Source: Adiantum capillus-veneris (taxonomy: Eukaryota; Streptophyta; Polypodiopsida; Polypodiales; Pteridaceae). From it: 64,000 nucleotides of DNA. The notes under the pieces were generated by a model. That model saw only the letters and a list, made by a program, of their open reading frames with translations. It did no database searches and had not been told where the DNA came from. The translations under genes were made by a program, and so were the position numbers. The stretch is taken from NCBI GenBank assembly GCA_014529385.2, contig CM043957.1, positions 89,986,881 through 90,050,880 of the forward strand. Direction: 5' to 3'. Position 1 is the stretch's first letter. Each line of letters begins with the position of its first letter. Positions 23,677-34,615 of the stretch are shown here, one piece after another.

Positions 23677-23725
<49 letters not shown>
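22956..23725. repeat. Array of TCCACATGGTCAAAA units with (CT)n runs (downstream block)
   Basis: TTTTTGTCCACATGGTCAAAA occurs at about 22,977, 23,108, 23,204 (variant), 23,318, 23,494 and 23,613. Each is followed by a conserved phrase of the type TTAGTGAGGATGTTCCTCCT, then CTCTCCCTAAGTGAG and a CT run. Units are about 90-180 bp. The tail after the motif differs from that in the 18.3-19.9 kb block, so the two blocks are separate sub-families of the same repeat. Confidence 0.85.
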
Positions 23726-23726
<1 letters not shown>

Positions 23727-25340
23727 GTGTCCCTTTAGTTTATATACTATTTCATACTACAAATTGGCTTGCAATACAACTTAATGGATCTTTTCTTAAA
23801 AAAACTTTTGAAGGTAGTGGCTCCAATTTGTTGTCAACCATAATCACATGGCAGCAAAAGCTAAAATGGCAACTATTGCCTATGAATTCACTTTTGTTTG
23901 TTTCACACCACTCAAAATAGAGAGTTTTCTAGGATTCAATGGCTTAAGTTATATTTGTGCAAGTATTTTATCCATTTACTTAAAAACCCACAAACGGAAG
24001 AAGTGAAACTGAATGATCTTGTCAAAAGCGTTTAGATGAATTTCTAACTATATTTTTCAAATGGTATTTTTCAGATATCAAGATTTGTAAGTTAGTGAAA
24101 AAGACTTAACCACATGCTGAAAGGAGAATGCGACGACAAGTGGATATCAAGCCATTTGAGTAGTCATCTTAGGTATATGAGACTTTGCTTACCTCTTGTA
24201 GTCATGGTGACATGTTAGTTTTGACCTTATGGTCAAATTCTTGTGCTATGTTCAATTGCAACTTTTGTTTCTTTAAATAATCTCCTTCTCACAATAATCA
24301 AGTTATGTGTTTACCAATTGAAAAACTCACTCATAGGTTTTGTGGAAGAACACACTCGCCTAGGTTTTGATCACGTGGAGAGAGTAGTTGCACTTCAAAA
24401 AGAGAGTAGTTGACCGTGTGGAGAGAGTAGCTATTGCACTTTAAAAAGAAGGTATACTCACTCATAGGTTTTGAACATGTGGAAGAACACACTCACCTAG
24501 GTTTTGACCATGCGGAGAGAGTAGTTATAGTTCAATAAGAGTGGTCAAAAAACAAAAGAGAATGCTTAAAAATGTTTTACCATGTGTTGAAAAGCTAAGC
24601 AAGTGCATTTTTAAATGCTCAAATCTCAAAAAAGAAACTTTCCCCCCAATCAATACATGTGCTCGTTTTGATCACATGGTCAAAAGCTAAGTGAGCAAGT
24701 TTTGTCCACATGTTCAAAACCTAGTGAGGGTGTTTTCAAGTGTCCAAAACCCAAATGAGCAAGTTTGTTCCACATTCTCAAAACCTACATATTTGGTATT
24801 TAACCAAGGACTTTTTGATACAAATTTCATCTTCAAAGATGAAAGGGATTTACTTTTCAAATAGCGTGTTATACCTTCCTTTGTGTACGAGGTATGAGTT
24901 GTCAATAATCAAGCATGCTATAGACATTAGCAAGGTGCATTTGTATAAGTCTACCTTGTTGAAGTATCCTTGGCTACATTCTTGACATATTACAAAATGA
25001 CTTATTGGCCATGACAATAGCTCTAACTATATGTACAAATTATCCTTGGAATATGAAAATAACATTTACTTGAGCAAACTTAACATCTAAATACATATCT
25101 ACCTTATTGCATCAAATTGTCAATGACCCCAAAGTTTAAAATATAATTGTTAAGTATAGAAGAGAGCTATCACCCCACAAACAATTGTTTAAATGTGCAT
25201 TGTTGAGTGAAACTATTTGGTTGCAAGGAGAAATTGTAGATGGTACTTTTTGTCAAGCATAAGCCTCCAAGAAACATATGATTATGGAATTTTGACTAAG
25301 CAATGTCTTTTTGGGTTTGACAGATGTAGCACATGGTATC
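23726..25340. other. Intergenic stretch with scattered motif copies
   Basis: No gene is recognised. Further copies of the ACCACATGG/CATGTGG motif occur in both orientations: TTTTGACCTTATGGTCAAA at about 24,215 is itself a palindrome, and others lie near 24,368, 24,412, 24,465, 24,503, 24,667 and 24,704. A duplication is annotated separately. Confidence 0.6.
24327..24528. repeat. Tandem duplication (~132 bp period) with motif variants
   Basis: The phrase CTCACTCATAGGTTTTG, then GTGGAAGAACACACTC, CCTAGGTTTTGA and GGAGAGAGTAG appears twice, starting near 24,327 and 24,459. Each copy carries two variants of the GACCAYGTGG motif, here in the plus orientation as in the first kilobase. Confidence 0.75.
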
Positions 25341-26325
25341 ATGACAACTTCATCGTTATCTGAAACTTCATCAAAGCTATGTGTTATCTTGGATCTTAAT
25401 GACCTACTATTACGATGTTATTTTGCAAAATTCCAAAAGTTCCAAAGTCTCCAAGTTGGCAAAAATTGGGTGGTTCTTCGGCCAAGGTGTATGGAGTTTC
25501 TTAATGCCTTGTTTGATAGAGTTCATGTTGGAATTTGGTCAACAACTTTGCTCCACAACGTATTGGAAATAATAAGGTGTTTAGAGACTCATGCAATGAA
25601 TAATTTTTCTTTCTTCATGATATGGAGTCAAGAAAATTTCCACAAGCATTCAAAGACCATCATATATTGACCCAATAAGATGGGGGTGGAACTTAATGTT
25701 TAAACCTCTCGAGTATATTTGGAATTAGTTTGGAGATGTTTGCAAACGTACAAGGAAAATTCTACTTGATGATAGCCTTTACAAGGGATGTCCAAATCCA
25801 ATCAAGAATTGTATATTTCCCACCTCCTTTGATGTCAATGTTTCCAATTTAGTTTTGATTGAAGAAGTTTTGCCATACTTGGTGCAATTAAGCCAATCAA
25901 GTGATGCACGTGGGGTTGTCAAATTTTATTGCTATGTTCAAGAGCCTATTCAATTTGGACATGCATTGTATGAGCAATTTAAGAGTGTTATTGATGGCTG
26001 GACCAAACCTAGCAATAGTGATGTCTCATCTTCTTAATCAGTTCAATCCAAATGTATTGGAAACAAGCATGGAAGATTTGTTCAATTCTCTATCACCTCT
26101 TTCTTTAAAGGGCCTTCTCTATCACAAGGATTGGCTTCATCAATCACGGCCACAACAAAGCATACTCTTTTTCCATCAAATGATTCTCAAAGATCGAAGC
26201 TACATAAACTTCCTTTGACCTCAACTTTAAAGGACATGGAAGCTATGCACATAGCTCAAGAGTTGGGCTATAACAAGAGTTACATAAATGAAGGATCTGC
26301 TAAACGTTTCATAGATAGATTATGA
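25341..26325 (+). pseudogene. FCP1-like (NIF family) HAD phosphatase, decayed copy
   Basis: FCP1-like HAD proteins dephosphorylate Ser/Thr through a catalytic DxDx(T/V) loop. Here SSKLCVILDLNDLLLRC (about 25,370-25,420) is that loop in the variant DLN form seen in a plant subfamily. VLRPRCMEFLNALFDRVHVG followed by IWST, and FFMIWSQENF, are the expected following blocks. The frame then shifts near 25,670. In the new frame PLEYIWN, a TAG at 25,726-25,728, FGDVCKRTRKILLDDSLYKG and NPIKNCIFP match the conserved DDS-Y-K...NP...IFP region. Segments up to 26,037, and after two stops up to 26,325 (KDMEAMHIAQELGYNKSYIN), form a C-terminal extension. The second catalytic Asp is replaced by Asn, so activity is doubtful even before decay. 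The ATG at 25,341 is a plausible start; an acceptor-like TTTGACAG lies at 25,316-25,323. Confidence 0.78.
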
Positions 26326-27404
26326 AAAATGTATTCCCACCAAGGATGATATCAAAGCCCCATGATGTAAATTCCACTCTGATAGAGTGAACAATGTTAA
26401 GCTGTAAAAACTTGAAACTTCACACAATAGATTTTCAGCAAGATGCACCTTTGACAACACATTTTTACATTACTTTGCATTTTGTACTTTTGTGATTTCA
26501 AGTAGAAATACTTGTACATTGGTTTGTTTTGTGTATGATTGTTTGGTGTTTCTTAACACCACCTATTAAAAGAGAAAATAATCTACCTTATGCCCAAGAA
26601 AAAACTTTACTTAAGAACTTATCACTTGGTTGCATCCTTTTGGATTTACTTGTAATGGTCATAAATGACCTAGATAATGTGTCATCATGCTTCATGCCAA
26701 ACACAGTTGTCATTTATGTTGTGGTCACCCATATAAAATTTATTGGAGAGTAAATCTCTATGTGTATGAGGTGAATTTACTCCTTACATTTTAAAGCTCT
26801 ATGTACACAAACACATTGTCACACATTGCTAGTTGTATATTATTTCCATCATTTGTTCTTGTATCTTGTCTCATTATTGAACTAAGTAGAAAATCATATT
26901 GTACCTTCCTTTTTTCTTTAGACATTTCACAATCTTGCTGATATAGTTTGATGATGATTTTGGGACAATATGAAAGGACTATAGTAAACAATACACATGT
27001 ATTAAGAATTCTAGAGAGACATGACATTGCTTGGGCTTGATCAAATAGTTCAGCGTAAATTTTTTTCTTACAATGTCAAACCTAATCAACAATGGATCTC
27101 ATGGAGTTGAAGTAATTACTCAAAAAGCAATGCATTTTGGGTGCATTTTCAAGTTTCCATAGTAGTTTGATCTAAAGATCTATGGTCTTTCTAAAAGTTT
27201 TCTCTACACATTTATCCACATTTATGATAATAAGTCAATGACACGATGCAAAGATACAACAAGTAGTATCTCATCGGCAAACTTTTTCGTTGGAAAGAAA
27301 AGAATGATGATTGAAACACATAGCAAAGTACTATATCGTAAATAAAACTTCACCACATTTACAAAGTGCGAATTAGGAGATTCCCATATTTACTAATAGG
27401 TGAT
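26326..27404. other. Stretch without a recognised gene
   Basis: AT-rich sequence with short unrelated ORFs. The missing part of element A's 5' LTR should lie here if that LTR were full length, but no match to 54,086-55,350 is visible. Confidence 0.5.
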
Positions 27405-27648
27405 ATAACGTTAAGTATTGTTTTAGAGAGCATAGATATCGTAGATAAGAAAGCTTTTGTGCATACATAGTGTGCTTTGAGTTGGTGTTTCTTGTTAGTG
27501 ATTGTCCATAGAAGGTTGAGTAGATGATTGACACCCATATTGGATTCTACGCGCCTACGGGTCAAGCTCCATCCTTTATTGACATCTTGTTTGCTGGCCT
27601 AGTTCTCACTTTGCTAGCAATTGCGAGCAACAAATTTTCTCGACAACA
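27405..27648 (+). repeat. Truncated 5' LTR of element A (~244 bp)
   Basis: It aligns with 55,348-55,590 (shared TCGTAGATAAG, CATAGTGTGCTTTGAGTTGGTG, split here as CATAGTGTGC and TTTGAGTTGGTG, then GATTGTCCATAGAAGG and CATCTTGTTTG). It ends CGACAACA directly before the PBS. The other 1.26 kb of the LTR is missing. Confidence 0.85.
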
Positions 27649-27649
27649 T

Positions 27650-27667
27650 TGGCGCCATTGCCAAGGA
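27650..27667 (+). other. Primer binding site, tRNA-Asp type
   Basis: TGGCGCCATTGCCAAGGA begins two bases after the LTR end. The TGGCGCC-rTTGCC pattern is complementary to the 3' end of plant tRNA-Asp and is used by several Athila/Tat-like elements. It primes minus-strand cDNA synthesis. Confidence 0.8.
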
Positions 27668-28090
27668 CGAGAGCCCTAGGTAGGTGACCTTAGACTAGTC
27701 CTATGAGGTGAAAGTTCCTCCGAGTTGCCGAAGCCTTGTCATTTTACTCTAGGTTGGACTCTTGAGGTTTTAGAGAGGTTCTAGGGAGTGCGTGTATCAC
27801 CTGGGTCTTTCGTAGTAGACAACTTTAGCTAGTTTGGTATAGTTGTGATTGGTGGTGTTTGATCGGTTGTGGTGGTATGAAAGTGCTTACGAGTCCTTGT
27901 GTGGCAGTAAAGTGTGTTTCTACCCACGATTTCAAAACCCCACATGAGGAGTAAGATTAGTTTTAGATAGGACATGTGATTGTGATCTAGAGCTATCCAT
28001 TATCAATGTTATTTCCTTGTAAGTTTGCTTGCATAAGTAATCTCTGAAAAGTTGATTTTTAGAGTTAACTTGCAATAAAAAAGATTCAAT

Positions 28091-29240
28091 AGACATTTAT
28101 GCATGGTTGAGTGAGTCTTTGAAAACAGGCTACACCAGAGTGTTCCAAAGGGGTATTTTACCCTAAGGTGACCCTGGCACTAAGGTTTTGACCAACATTT
28201 GGTCCCCAAAAGACAAAAGTCGTGTGAAAATAAAAAAAATAGGAAACTTGTGATTCAGTGCACATTTTTGCATTGAAAATTTGTAAGAGTGCTTTGGAGG
28301 CAGTGCTGAAGACTTGGAGAAACCTGTGCTTGAGTTTTGGACCAAAACTCCTCAGCAGACATCATACGTGTATGATGTCTAAAGAGTAGACTTGGGAGGA
28401 AAAATGGGCATTTTGACTTCACACCCATAGTCTACATATTATATATAGCACATACACCAAGTTTCATCTCATTTGGGCATATGAACTAAGTATTGAGGAA
28501 TTTTTACTCTTTTCAGGAAACTTCTTGAGAAAAAGTGGTGATAAGCTGCAAGTTTGATATCCAAACTTTGATGTGAGCACTTGTGCATGTTGTACAAATC
28601 AAGGGGCACCTAGGAAAGAAATAGAAATGTACTTTGACAACTTAGACATCATACGCATATGATGTCTGGGAGGCCAAATTTTGGTCCAAAAGGAACCTTT
28701 GTGTGAACCATTGTGTTTAAGAGTATCTAGGGAGTAAATAGGCCAAGTCTCATTGACTTTGAAGCAATTTAAGGCTAATAGAGACCAAAAGATATAGTTA
28801 AACAAAGTGAATTCTTGATTTGACAATATCTAGCACAATAGGTATTGAAATTAAATTTTGCAAGTGGCAGTGGAGTTTCTTATGTGGTGGGTATCCTTTG
28901 GAATGAGATTCACTCCCTTTTGACTAGATACACATCATATGTGTATGATGTCTCATGGGCATATTTTGTGACCAGAACTGCTAATAGAGCTTACTAGAGT
29001 GTGAAACATCTCAAGGCAAGCCTAAGGACCAAGTTTCACCCAATTTGGATCAATTTTGACATAGTTAACCTCTTGGATAAGCCGGCAACATCCCATGCAT
29101 ACATAGGAGAGATTAACCTACCTGCAGGGGTTAGAACTTCAAAGTAAGCCTAGGTTTGAAGTAAAAACATCAAGGAGAGTGTATGGTTCAAGTTTGAGTC
29201 AATTATGAGAGAATAGAAATCATACACGTATGATGTCTAC
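28091..29240 (+). repeat. ~286-bp tandem repeat marked by a palindrome in element A leader
   Basis: Palindromes with core ACATCATACGTGTATGATGT lie at 28,357-28,380, 28,644-28,667, 28,930-28,953 and 29,215-29,238, spaced 287, 286 and 285 bp. A weak fifth copy may start at 28,091. Arms of 10-11 bp flank a 2-4-base centre in the first two copies. Sequence between them is strongly diverged but keeps short shared blocks in the same order (an ATTTTGG-rich block just after the palindrome, then CCAAGTTTCAYYCAATTTGG-like blocks), so this is an old tandem repeat in which the palindrome is the best conserved part. It lies between the PBS and gag. Confidence 0.8.
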
Positions 29241-29862
29241 ATACCAATTTTAGTGCTAAAACTGAGACTTCTAAGGTAAGAGGTTGGGTTCATATTTGTT
29301 TGTATAAAGAATTTAATGAATTTGAGATCCGAAAGGTGTATTCAAAGACAACAGAGAGTGGCCAGAGATTAGGTTAGCTTAGTGTTGATAGAAGAGAGTG
29401 TAAACCAAGCAAGGAGAGACCCCTTCACACCTATCATAGAAGAGGGTAGTGATACAGACAACTCTTTCGAAGGATCATATCATTGGATGGCTAACCAACC
29501 ACTTGGAGGTTTTTAGAAGCAAGGGACCATGGGGAGTAGTACCTCTCAAAAACCCTTAAACATGAAAAAATATAGTGCACTTTTTCTTAAGGGAACCAAT
29601 GACCATGGAGCCTTGATATATGATGATGTTTGAGGACATCAATGCATTTGTATTGAAGAACGGCAGCGAGAGGATTAACAGTAATCATGGTAACTGATGA
29701 TTGTGATAGGCTTCACACCCAGGGGATTCACCATGGAAGACTTACCACACCAGTAAGTGCAAGGGAGGGGTTTTGTTTACAAGCTACATAAGTGTATAAG
29801 TTAGGGGCATGCCCTCAATCATTTATCTCCCAAGCTTAAAAATAAGGGAGGGGGGTATCATA

Positions 29863-29893
<31 letters not shown>

Positions 29894-30354
29894 AGGACTT
29901 GACCCGAGTTGATTACTTGTAATAGAACTTGGATAAATTTAGGCAAAGTTTTTTATTAGGTCACACATCAAATTTTGCATCAAGACGATCATAGATAAGG
30001 GATGATTTGGAGTTGGTCAGGGTTGATTTACACCAGCTTTGGATGGGTCAGAATTGAACGAGTAGCTAGAGTGTAGGTTGATCAGGCACATAGTTGGAAA
30101 TTCAAACTAAGACACATTGAGGGTACATAAACAGAAGTGGTTCCTGATTACATTGCCAATCATTATGCTACACACTCTTTGACTAGTTGACTTAGTTAGA
30201 TCATGTGAGACTAAGTTTTATATGTAAGATATAGGGGTATGATAGTTTTCTTCATTGATTGTCATATAAGCGTAGAAAGGGGGGTCATATTCCTAATATG
30301 AGTCATATATAGGGGTTTTATTGAAGTTGTTCGCTTGCAGGTGGCGTCTTGTTT
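29239..30354 (+). other. Rest of element A leader, with a 27-base poly(G) run
   Basis: No coding region is recognised. A G run occupies 29,867-29,893, shortly after a GGGAGGGGGG patch. This stretch leads into the gag remnant. Confidence 0.5.
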
Positions 30355-32494
30355 TGCATATAGAGTGAATCCCCCAGGGCTTCGCGATGAGGAGGGAAAC
30401 CTCTATCTCATTGTCAAAGACCCTGAAAATTACAATTGATATGGAGACAATGTAGCAAAAAGAAAGATGGTTATGGAGACTCAAGAGATACCTCCTAAAC
30501 TCACTCTTTCTAGAGCCTGCTACATTCATGACAAGGGAGTGGAAAGTGGCAATGATCCATGAAAACATCGGGATTTACAAGCACGAGGAAGGAAGAGTCA
30601 CCTCTTACTATCGGTGCATGGAGCCCCATGTGAACGACTTAAGCATGGACAAAGTCCTATACTTGTTTTCATATGAGTCAATAACAAGAAACCATATTAT
30701 TATTTTTGTCAATAAGTACAGGAGAGAATACAAGCCAATTCACCCAGACAATGTAGGGACAATGATAACGCCAGAACTGATGGCACAAGCTTTGGTAGGG
30801 AAGCAAAAGCCCATAGAAACCCCAAGAAAATCTACAAATCCCTTATCAAATGATTATGACACCACAACAAAATCAGATAAACAACCATTGCCTAACCCTC
30901 ATGTCACAAGCATCACCACTGTCATTTCAAGCGTGGCTTGAACAATTTGCTACACCAGACATGAACACAAAAGGGGGTGGATATCAGGCTGCATCAGAGT
31001 TAGAAGCACCACCAAAACCACCATTCCATTGGAAATATCAAGATGAGAGTAGGACAAGAACACTAATCCAATTAGGACGGAAACACCACAATGAGAACGA
31101 GAAGAAAGAAGCCGAGCAGAAGAACGAACACTTGCTAGTCCAATTAGGAACTATGGATTAAGAGCAACCTTAGGGGAGAATCATGTACTATATCCCAAGA
31201 CAAAAAGGGATTATAGAGGAGGAAAAGAGGACCCTATGTTTACGATGGTCGATCATCGGAGGATCAGATCCTCTCAAGCCCAAAAATGGGTTAATAAGAA
31301 ATATTCGAGAAATAGGGATCCAAGGGATCACGTGGCAGCCTTTGTGCGTGTCATCAAGGTTGAGTAAGTACTAGACTTTTCCATATAGTTTGTGGGATCT
31401 GGGTTAAACCTAGAGGAGGATGCTTCCACCTTGTTTGACTCTGAACGTAGAGATTTTGAATCAATGGAGGAGGTATTTGATGAGTTTATCTAATAATTCT
31501 CTCAAAGAGGGATAGCTCATAATACAGTCTCACAAATCCATAAGTTCAAGAAGAAAGAGGCAGAATCTATTAGAAATCCACCCTTAAAGTTTAAATTCTA
31601 CGTAAAATTCTACCAAGTGGAGGAATTACCAAGTCAGTCCCAACTCATGCTGATATTTATCCAATGAGTGAGAAATGTAGACCTTCAGAAGCTTTTGCAT
31701 ATGAAGAAGAACTCAACTCTAAATGAGTTGACCAAGGAGGCTCTATACCTAAAAGACAATTGTGCTGTCTATAAGAAAGGCAACTACAAAGACTTAAATG
31801 ATGACTCACCATCACAACAAAGTGGAGCTAAGTCTATAAAGTCAACACAAAAGAGCGAGGCAACAATAACTTGTTGAGGAAGTTCTCAAATGGATAAGCC
31901 CGTTTGCTAGGTCATAGGCTAAGCAACTTAAATGGTGTGCCATTGAGAAAAAATGGACAAACCATGCTACAAAATAGTGTTACCATAGCAAGGGGTATGT
32001 AAAAGAGCGACAATATACCCCACCAGCCCAAGTAGCACCTCCTTAGGTACCACCAATGCCTAGATATGTTGTAGAAAATTTGCGAGGACTAGGCGGGGTT
32101 GAACGGCCACAACCAGTTTTTAGGGCAACAACCACCTTTGACAGGAACGTGACCAATGGGAATTAGATATACATCCACCATAAAGGAATCAAAGAAACAA
32201 GCCTTAGTGCCTGTATCTTAGGACTGTGTTACACCACTGTATGAAAGACTATCCTCACACTGAGATCATGAGAGTGAATATGTATTGTCCAAATTGCAAC
32301 ATTACGTATTTGATCAGTGACTATTCAAAAAACCCAAATAAAATAGTAAAAACTACATTAAACATAGTGGGCGTGATCCCATCAAGTAGTGGTTTAAAAA
32401 ATAAAACAATGATATCCATACAGGTCGTCATAAGAGAGCAAGCTCAAAAAATAGAAGAATCGATAATTGAGGAACCTAAAATAGACACACCTAG
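30355..32494 (+). pseudogene. Element A gag remnant
   Basis: Coding-like sequence starts near 30,366 (VNPPGLRDEEGNLYLIVKDP), shifts, and continues in 30,528-30,941 (MTREWKVAMIHENIGIYKHE; SYYRCMEPHVNDLSMDKVLY). A linker at 30,940-31,160 is rich in Pro, Lys and Glu. Around 31,440-31,870, FDEFI, a stop, then QFSQRGIAHN and the HKFKKKEAESIR, QKLLHMKKNSTLNELTKEAL segment have the look of a retrotransposon Gag capsid domain. Segment 32,226-32,490 includes YCPNCNITYLI, a possible Cys-based finger. Numerous stops show it is dead. It ends at the junction with B's cut LTR. The gag identity rests on position and composition more than on a diagnostic motif. Confidence 0.55.
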
Positions 32495-32639
32495 TCCCTA
32501 TTTTCCCTCCTTTGGATCCCTACTGTGGTTGGTCTGCCAGCTTAACCAAGTTTTATCTCCCCTGGTACTTCCCCATATTAAATGATCAGTTTAACATGAG
32601 AAAATCAGTTAGGAGAATTAGATATTAGTTATTATGACA
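32495..32639 (-). repeat. Truncated 3' LTR of element B (145 bp)
   Basis: It matches the last ~155 bp of 48,740-50,330 (TTTGGATCCCTACTGTGG; CTCCCCTGGTACTTCCCCAT; GATATTAGTTATTATGACA). The remaining ~1.44 kb is gone and the sequence switches directly into element A gag at 32,494. Confidence 0.88.
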
Positions 32640-32640
32640 T

Positions 32641-32654
32641 TACCTCTCTCTTGA
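32641..32654 (-). other. Polypurine tract of element B
   Basis: The minus strand reads CAAGAGAGAGGTAA immediately before the 3' LTR; it would prime plus-strand DNA synthesis. Confidence 0.65.
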
Positions 32655-32995
32655 AATCATAGTCATCCTCGACTATGAGGTAGAGAAGATAAAGCCTATT
32701 CATTAGTCCTTTTTCTAGCAGGTAGAGGATCCCTATCTTACCCTACGACATCGTTCCAGAATGGCTGACTAATCCATTTGGTGCTTGAGAGCCTAAGCTG
32801 TTGCAAGCATGTCTGCGCATTAATCATATCAATCTTCCATAGTAGAGTGACAAGCTCTACTTGGTGTTTGGGAGAAGTCGTCTCCACAAACTTGATTTTA
32901 AGCATGCATACTTCTTAACATTTGTGCACAATAAAGAAAAAGAGAGTCTTATAAGACAAAAACTTTGTTCATTTAACTTACATTTGTACATTTGC

Positions 32996-34478
32996 TTACT
33001 CTAGGGAAGCATTGACAAGGTTTAGGTTAACCTTTAATTGTATGCCTTGCATCCATCTAGCATCTTCAAAAGGATACTTCTTAAACTTAATAAGATACCA
33101 TTGGATAATATTACCACCTCTCAATACCTTGTCTTCCTGTCGGAGAATGGACTCGGGCTGCAGAACCTCTTTGTGGTCCTCGATCTCCGGTGGGTCTTCA
33201 ATAGTTGGTTCTTGAGGTGGCTCTCTTTTGTAAGGCTTTAGTAGGCTCACATGAACAACATTGTGTATGAGCCAATGACTGGGAAACTTGAGTTGATAGG
33301 CCATCTCATTGATTGGTCTAAGAATCTGGAAGGGACCATAGTACCTTTGCTAACTTAGCATAGTACTTTTGGTATCCCATAGGATTATTGCCCGTCGTGT
33401 GCCTTAATTGAGCCTTGGGAAATTTAAGCAAGACCCAATCATTTGAAAAAAAAATTTGGGCTCTTCTATGCTTATCAGCAGCAGCCTTTTGCCTTTGCTG
33501 TAAGATAGAGATAACATCCTTAATCTTTTGGAAAGATTCTTGTAGGTCTTGGCTATACTCATCTGCAACAAACATCTTCCCGTGTACCTTAACTAGCAGG
33601 GGACTTTTAGATCTTCCCTCAATTACCTCAAAAGGTGCTTTTCCCATGGAGGTATGTACAATATTGTTTTAGGCATACTCCACTAAGCGTAAGTACTTCT
33701 CCGATTGGGACCTTTGATCTACTTCCGTTACATAGGCTTTTAGTAGATCAAGAATTGCTAGGTTATCTATTTCACTTTGGCCATCCATTTGTGGGTGATA
33801 GGCTGAAGAGAAGTTTCGCCTTGTCCCTAAATTCTTGAAGAGACCCTTGCAAAAATTACTGGTCATTCTAGGATCTCTATCTGACACTATGGACATCAGC
33901 AAGCCATGGTACTTAAAGATTTGTGATATGAAGAGGGCTGCCATTTGATGGGCTTTGATAGTCTTTTTTGACAGGTATAATTTGAGCTTGTTTGCTAAAC
34001 CTGCCTACTATCGTCCATATTTCTGTATTTCCATGGATAAACTTGGGCGATCCAAAGATAAAATCCATGGATATGTCTCCCATGGTGAATTCGGGATTGG
34101 CAAAGGTTGAAGCAATCTAGGTTGCTTCCCTTTATCAAACTTCGTCTCTTGGCATACCACACATTTAGAAACATACTCTTGTATGTTTGCTTTCATGGAA
34201 GGCCATTAGAAATATGTTTCTATCCCTTTTAGGGTAGACTGAATCCCTCTATGCCCCACATAAGGAGGAGCATGAGATTCATTCATTACTTTCTCACATA
34301 GTGAGTTAGTAATGCATAGTTTGTTGCCATAGAGAAAATAACCATCTTGTAAGGTAAATGGTTCCTCTTTGTTCCCTAGTGCAAGGGCTGAAATCACATC
34401 TCTAAAATTGGGATCAATAGCATACTCATCTATCATAGAAGATAGATCATTGTGAGTTGCTATGGAAACCGCATTCAC
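32996..34478 (-). pseudogene. Integrase with C-terminal chromodomain (element B)
   Basis: Segments run 34,478-34,206 (N-terminal region, ESHAPPYVGHRGIQSTLKGI), 34,196-34,008 (zinc finger CVVCQETK), 33,944-33,669 (IFKYHGLLMSIVSDRDPRMT, the second catalytic Asp; SSAYHPQMDGQSE, the catalytic Glu region), 33,647-33,318 (C-terminal domain) and 33,304-32,996. The last ends with QPESILRQEDKVLRGGN and FKKYPFEDARWM, a chromodomain of the plant chromovirus type. Frameshifts and stops separate the segments, so the enzyme is inactive. Confidence 0.88.
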
Positions 34479-34615
34479 ACTCTCGGTCGTCTTGAGAATG
34501 CATCGGCTACTTGATTATGCTTGCCAGCAACGTGAGCAATATGAAAATGAAAGTGCAAAAGGAAATTTGCCCACCTCATTTGTTTGTTAGAGACCTTGGT
34601 GTACGTCATGAAGTA

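Noticed and set aside
26326-27404. Search for the rest of element A's 5' LTR
   Set aside because: No match to 54,086-55,350 was visible, so the LTR was annotated as truncated.
28357-29238. Palindromes as bacterial-type operators or terminators
   Set aside because: No bacterial genes or U-tracts; they lie in a plant retrotransposon leader.
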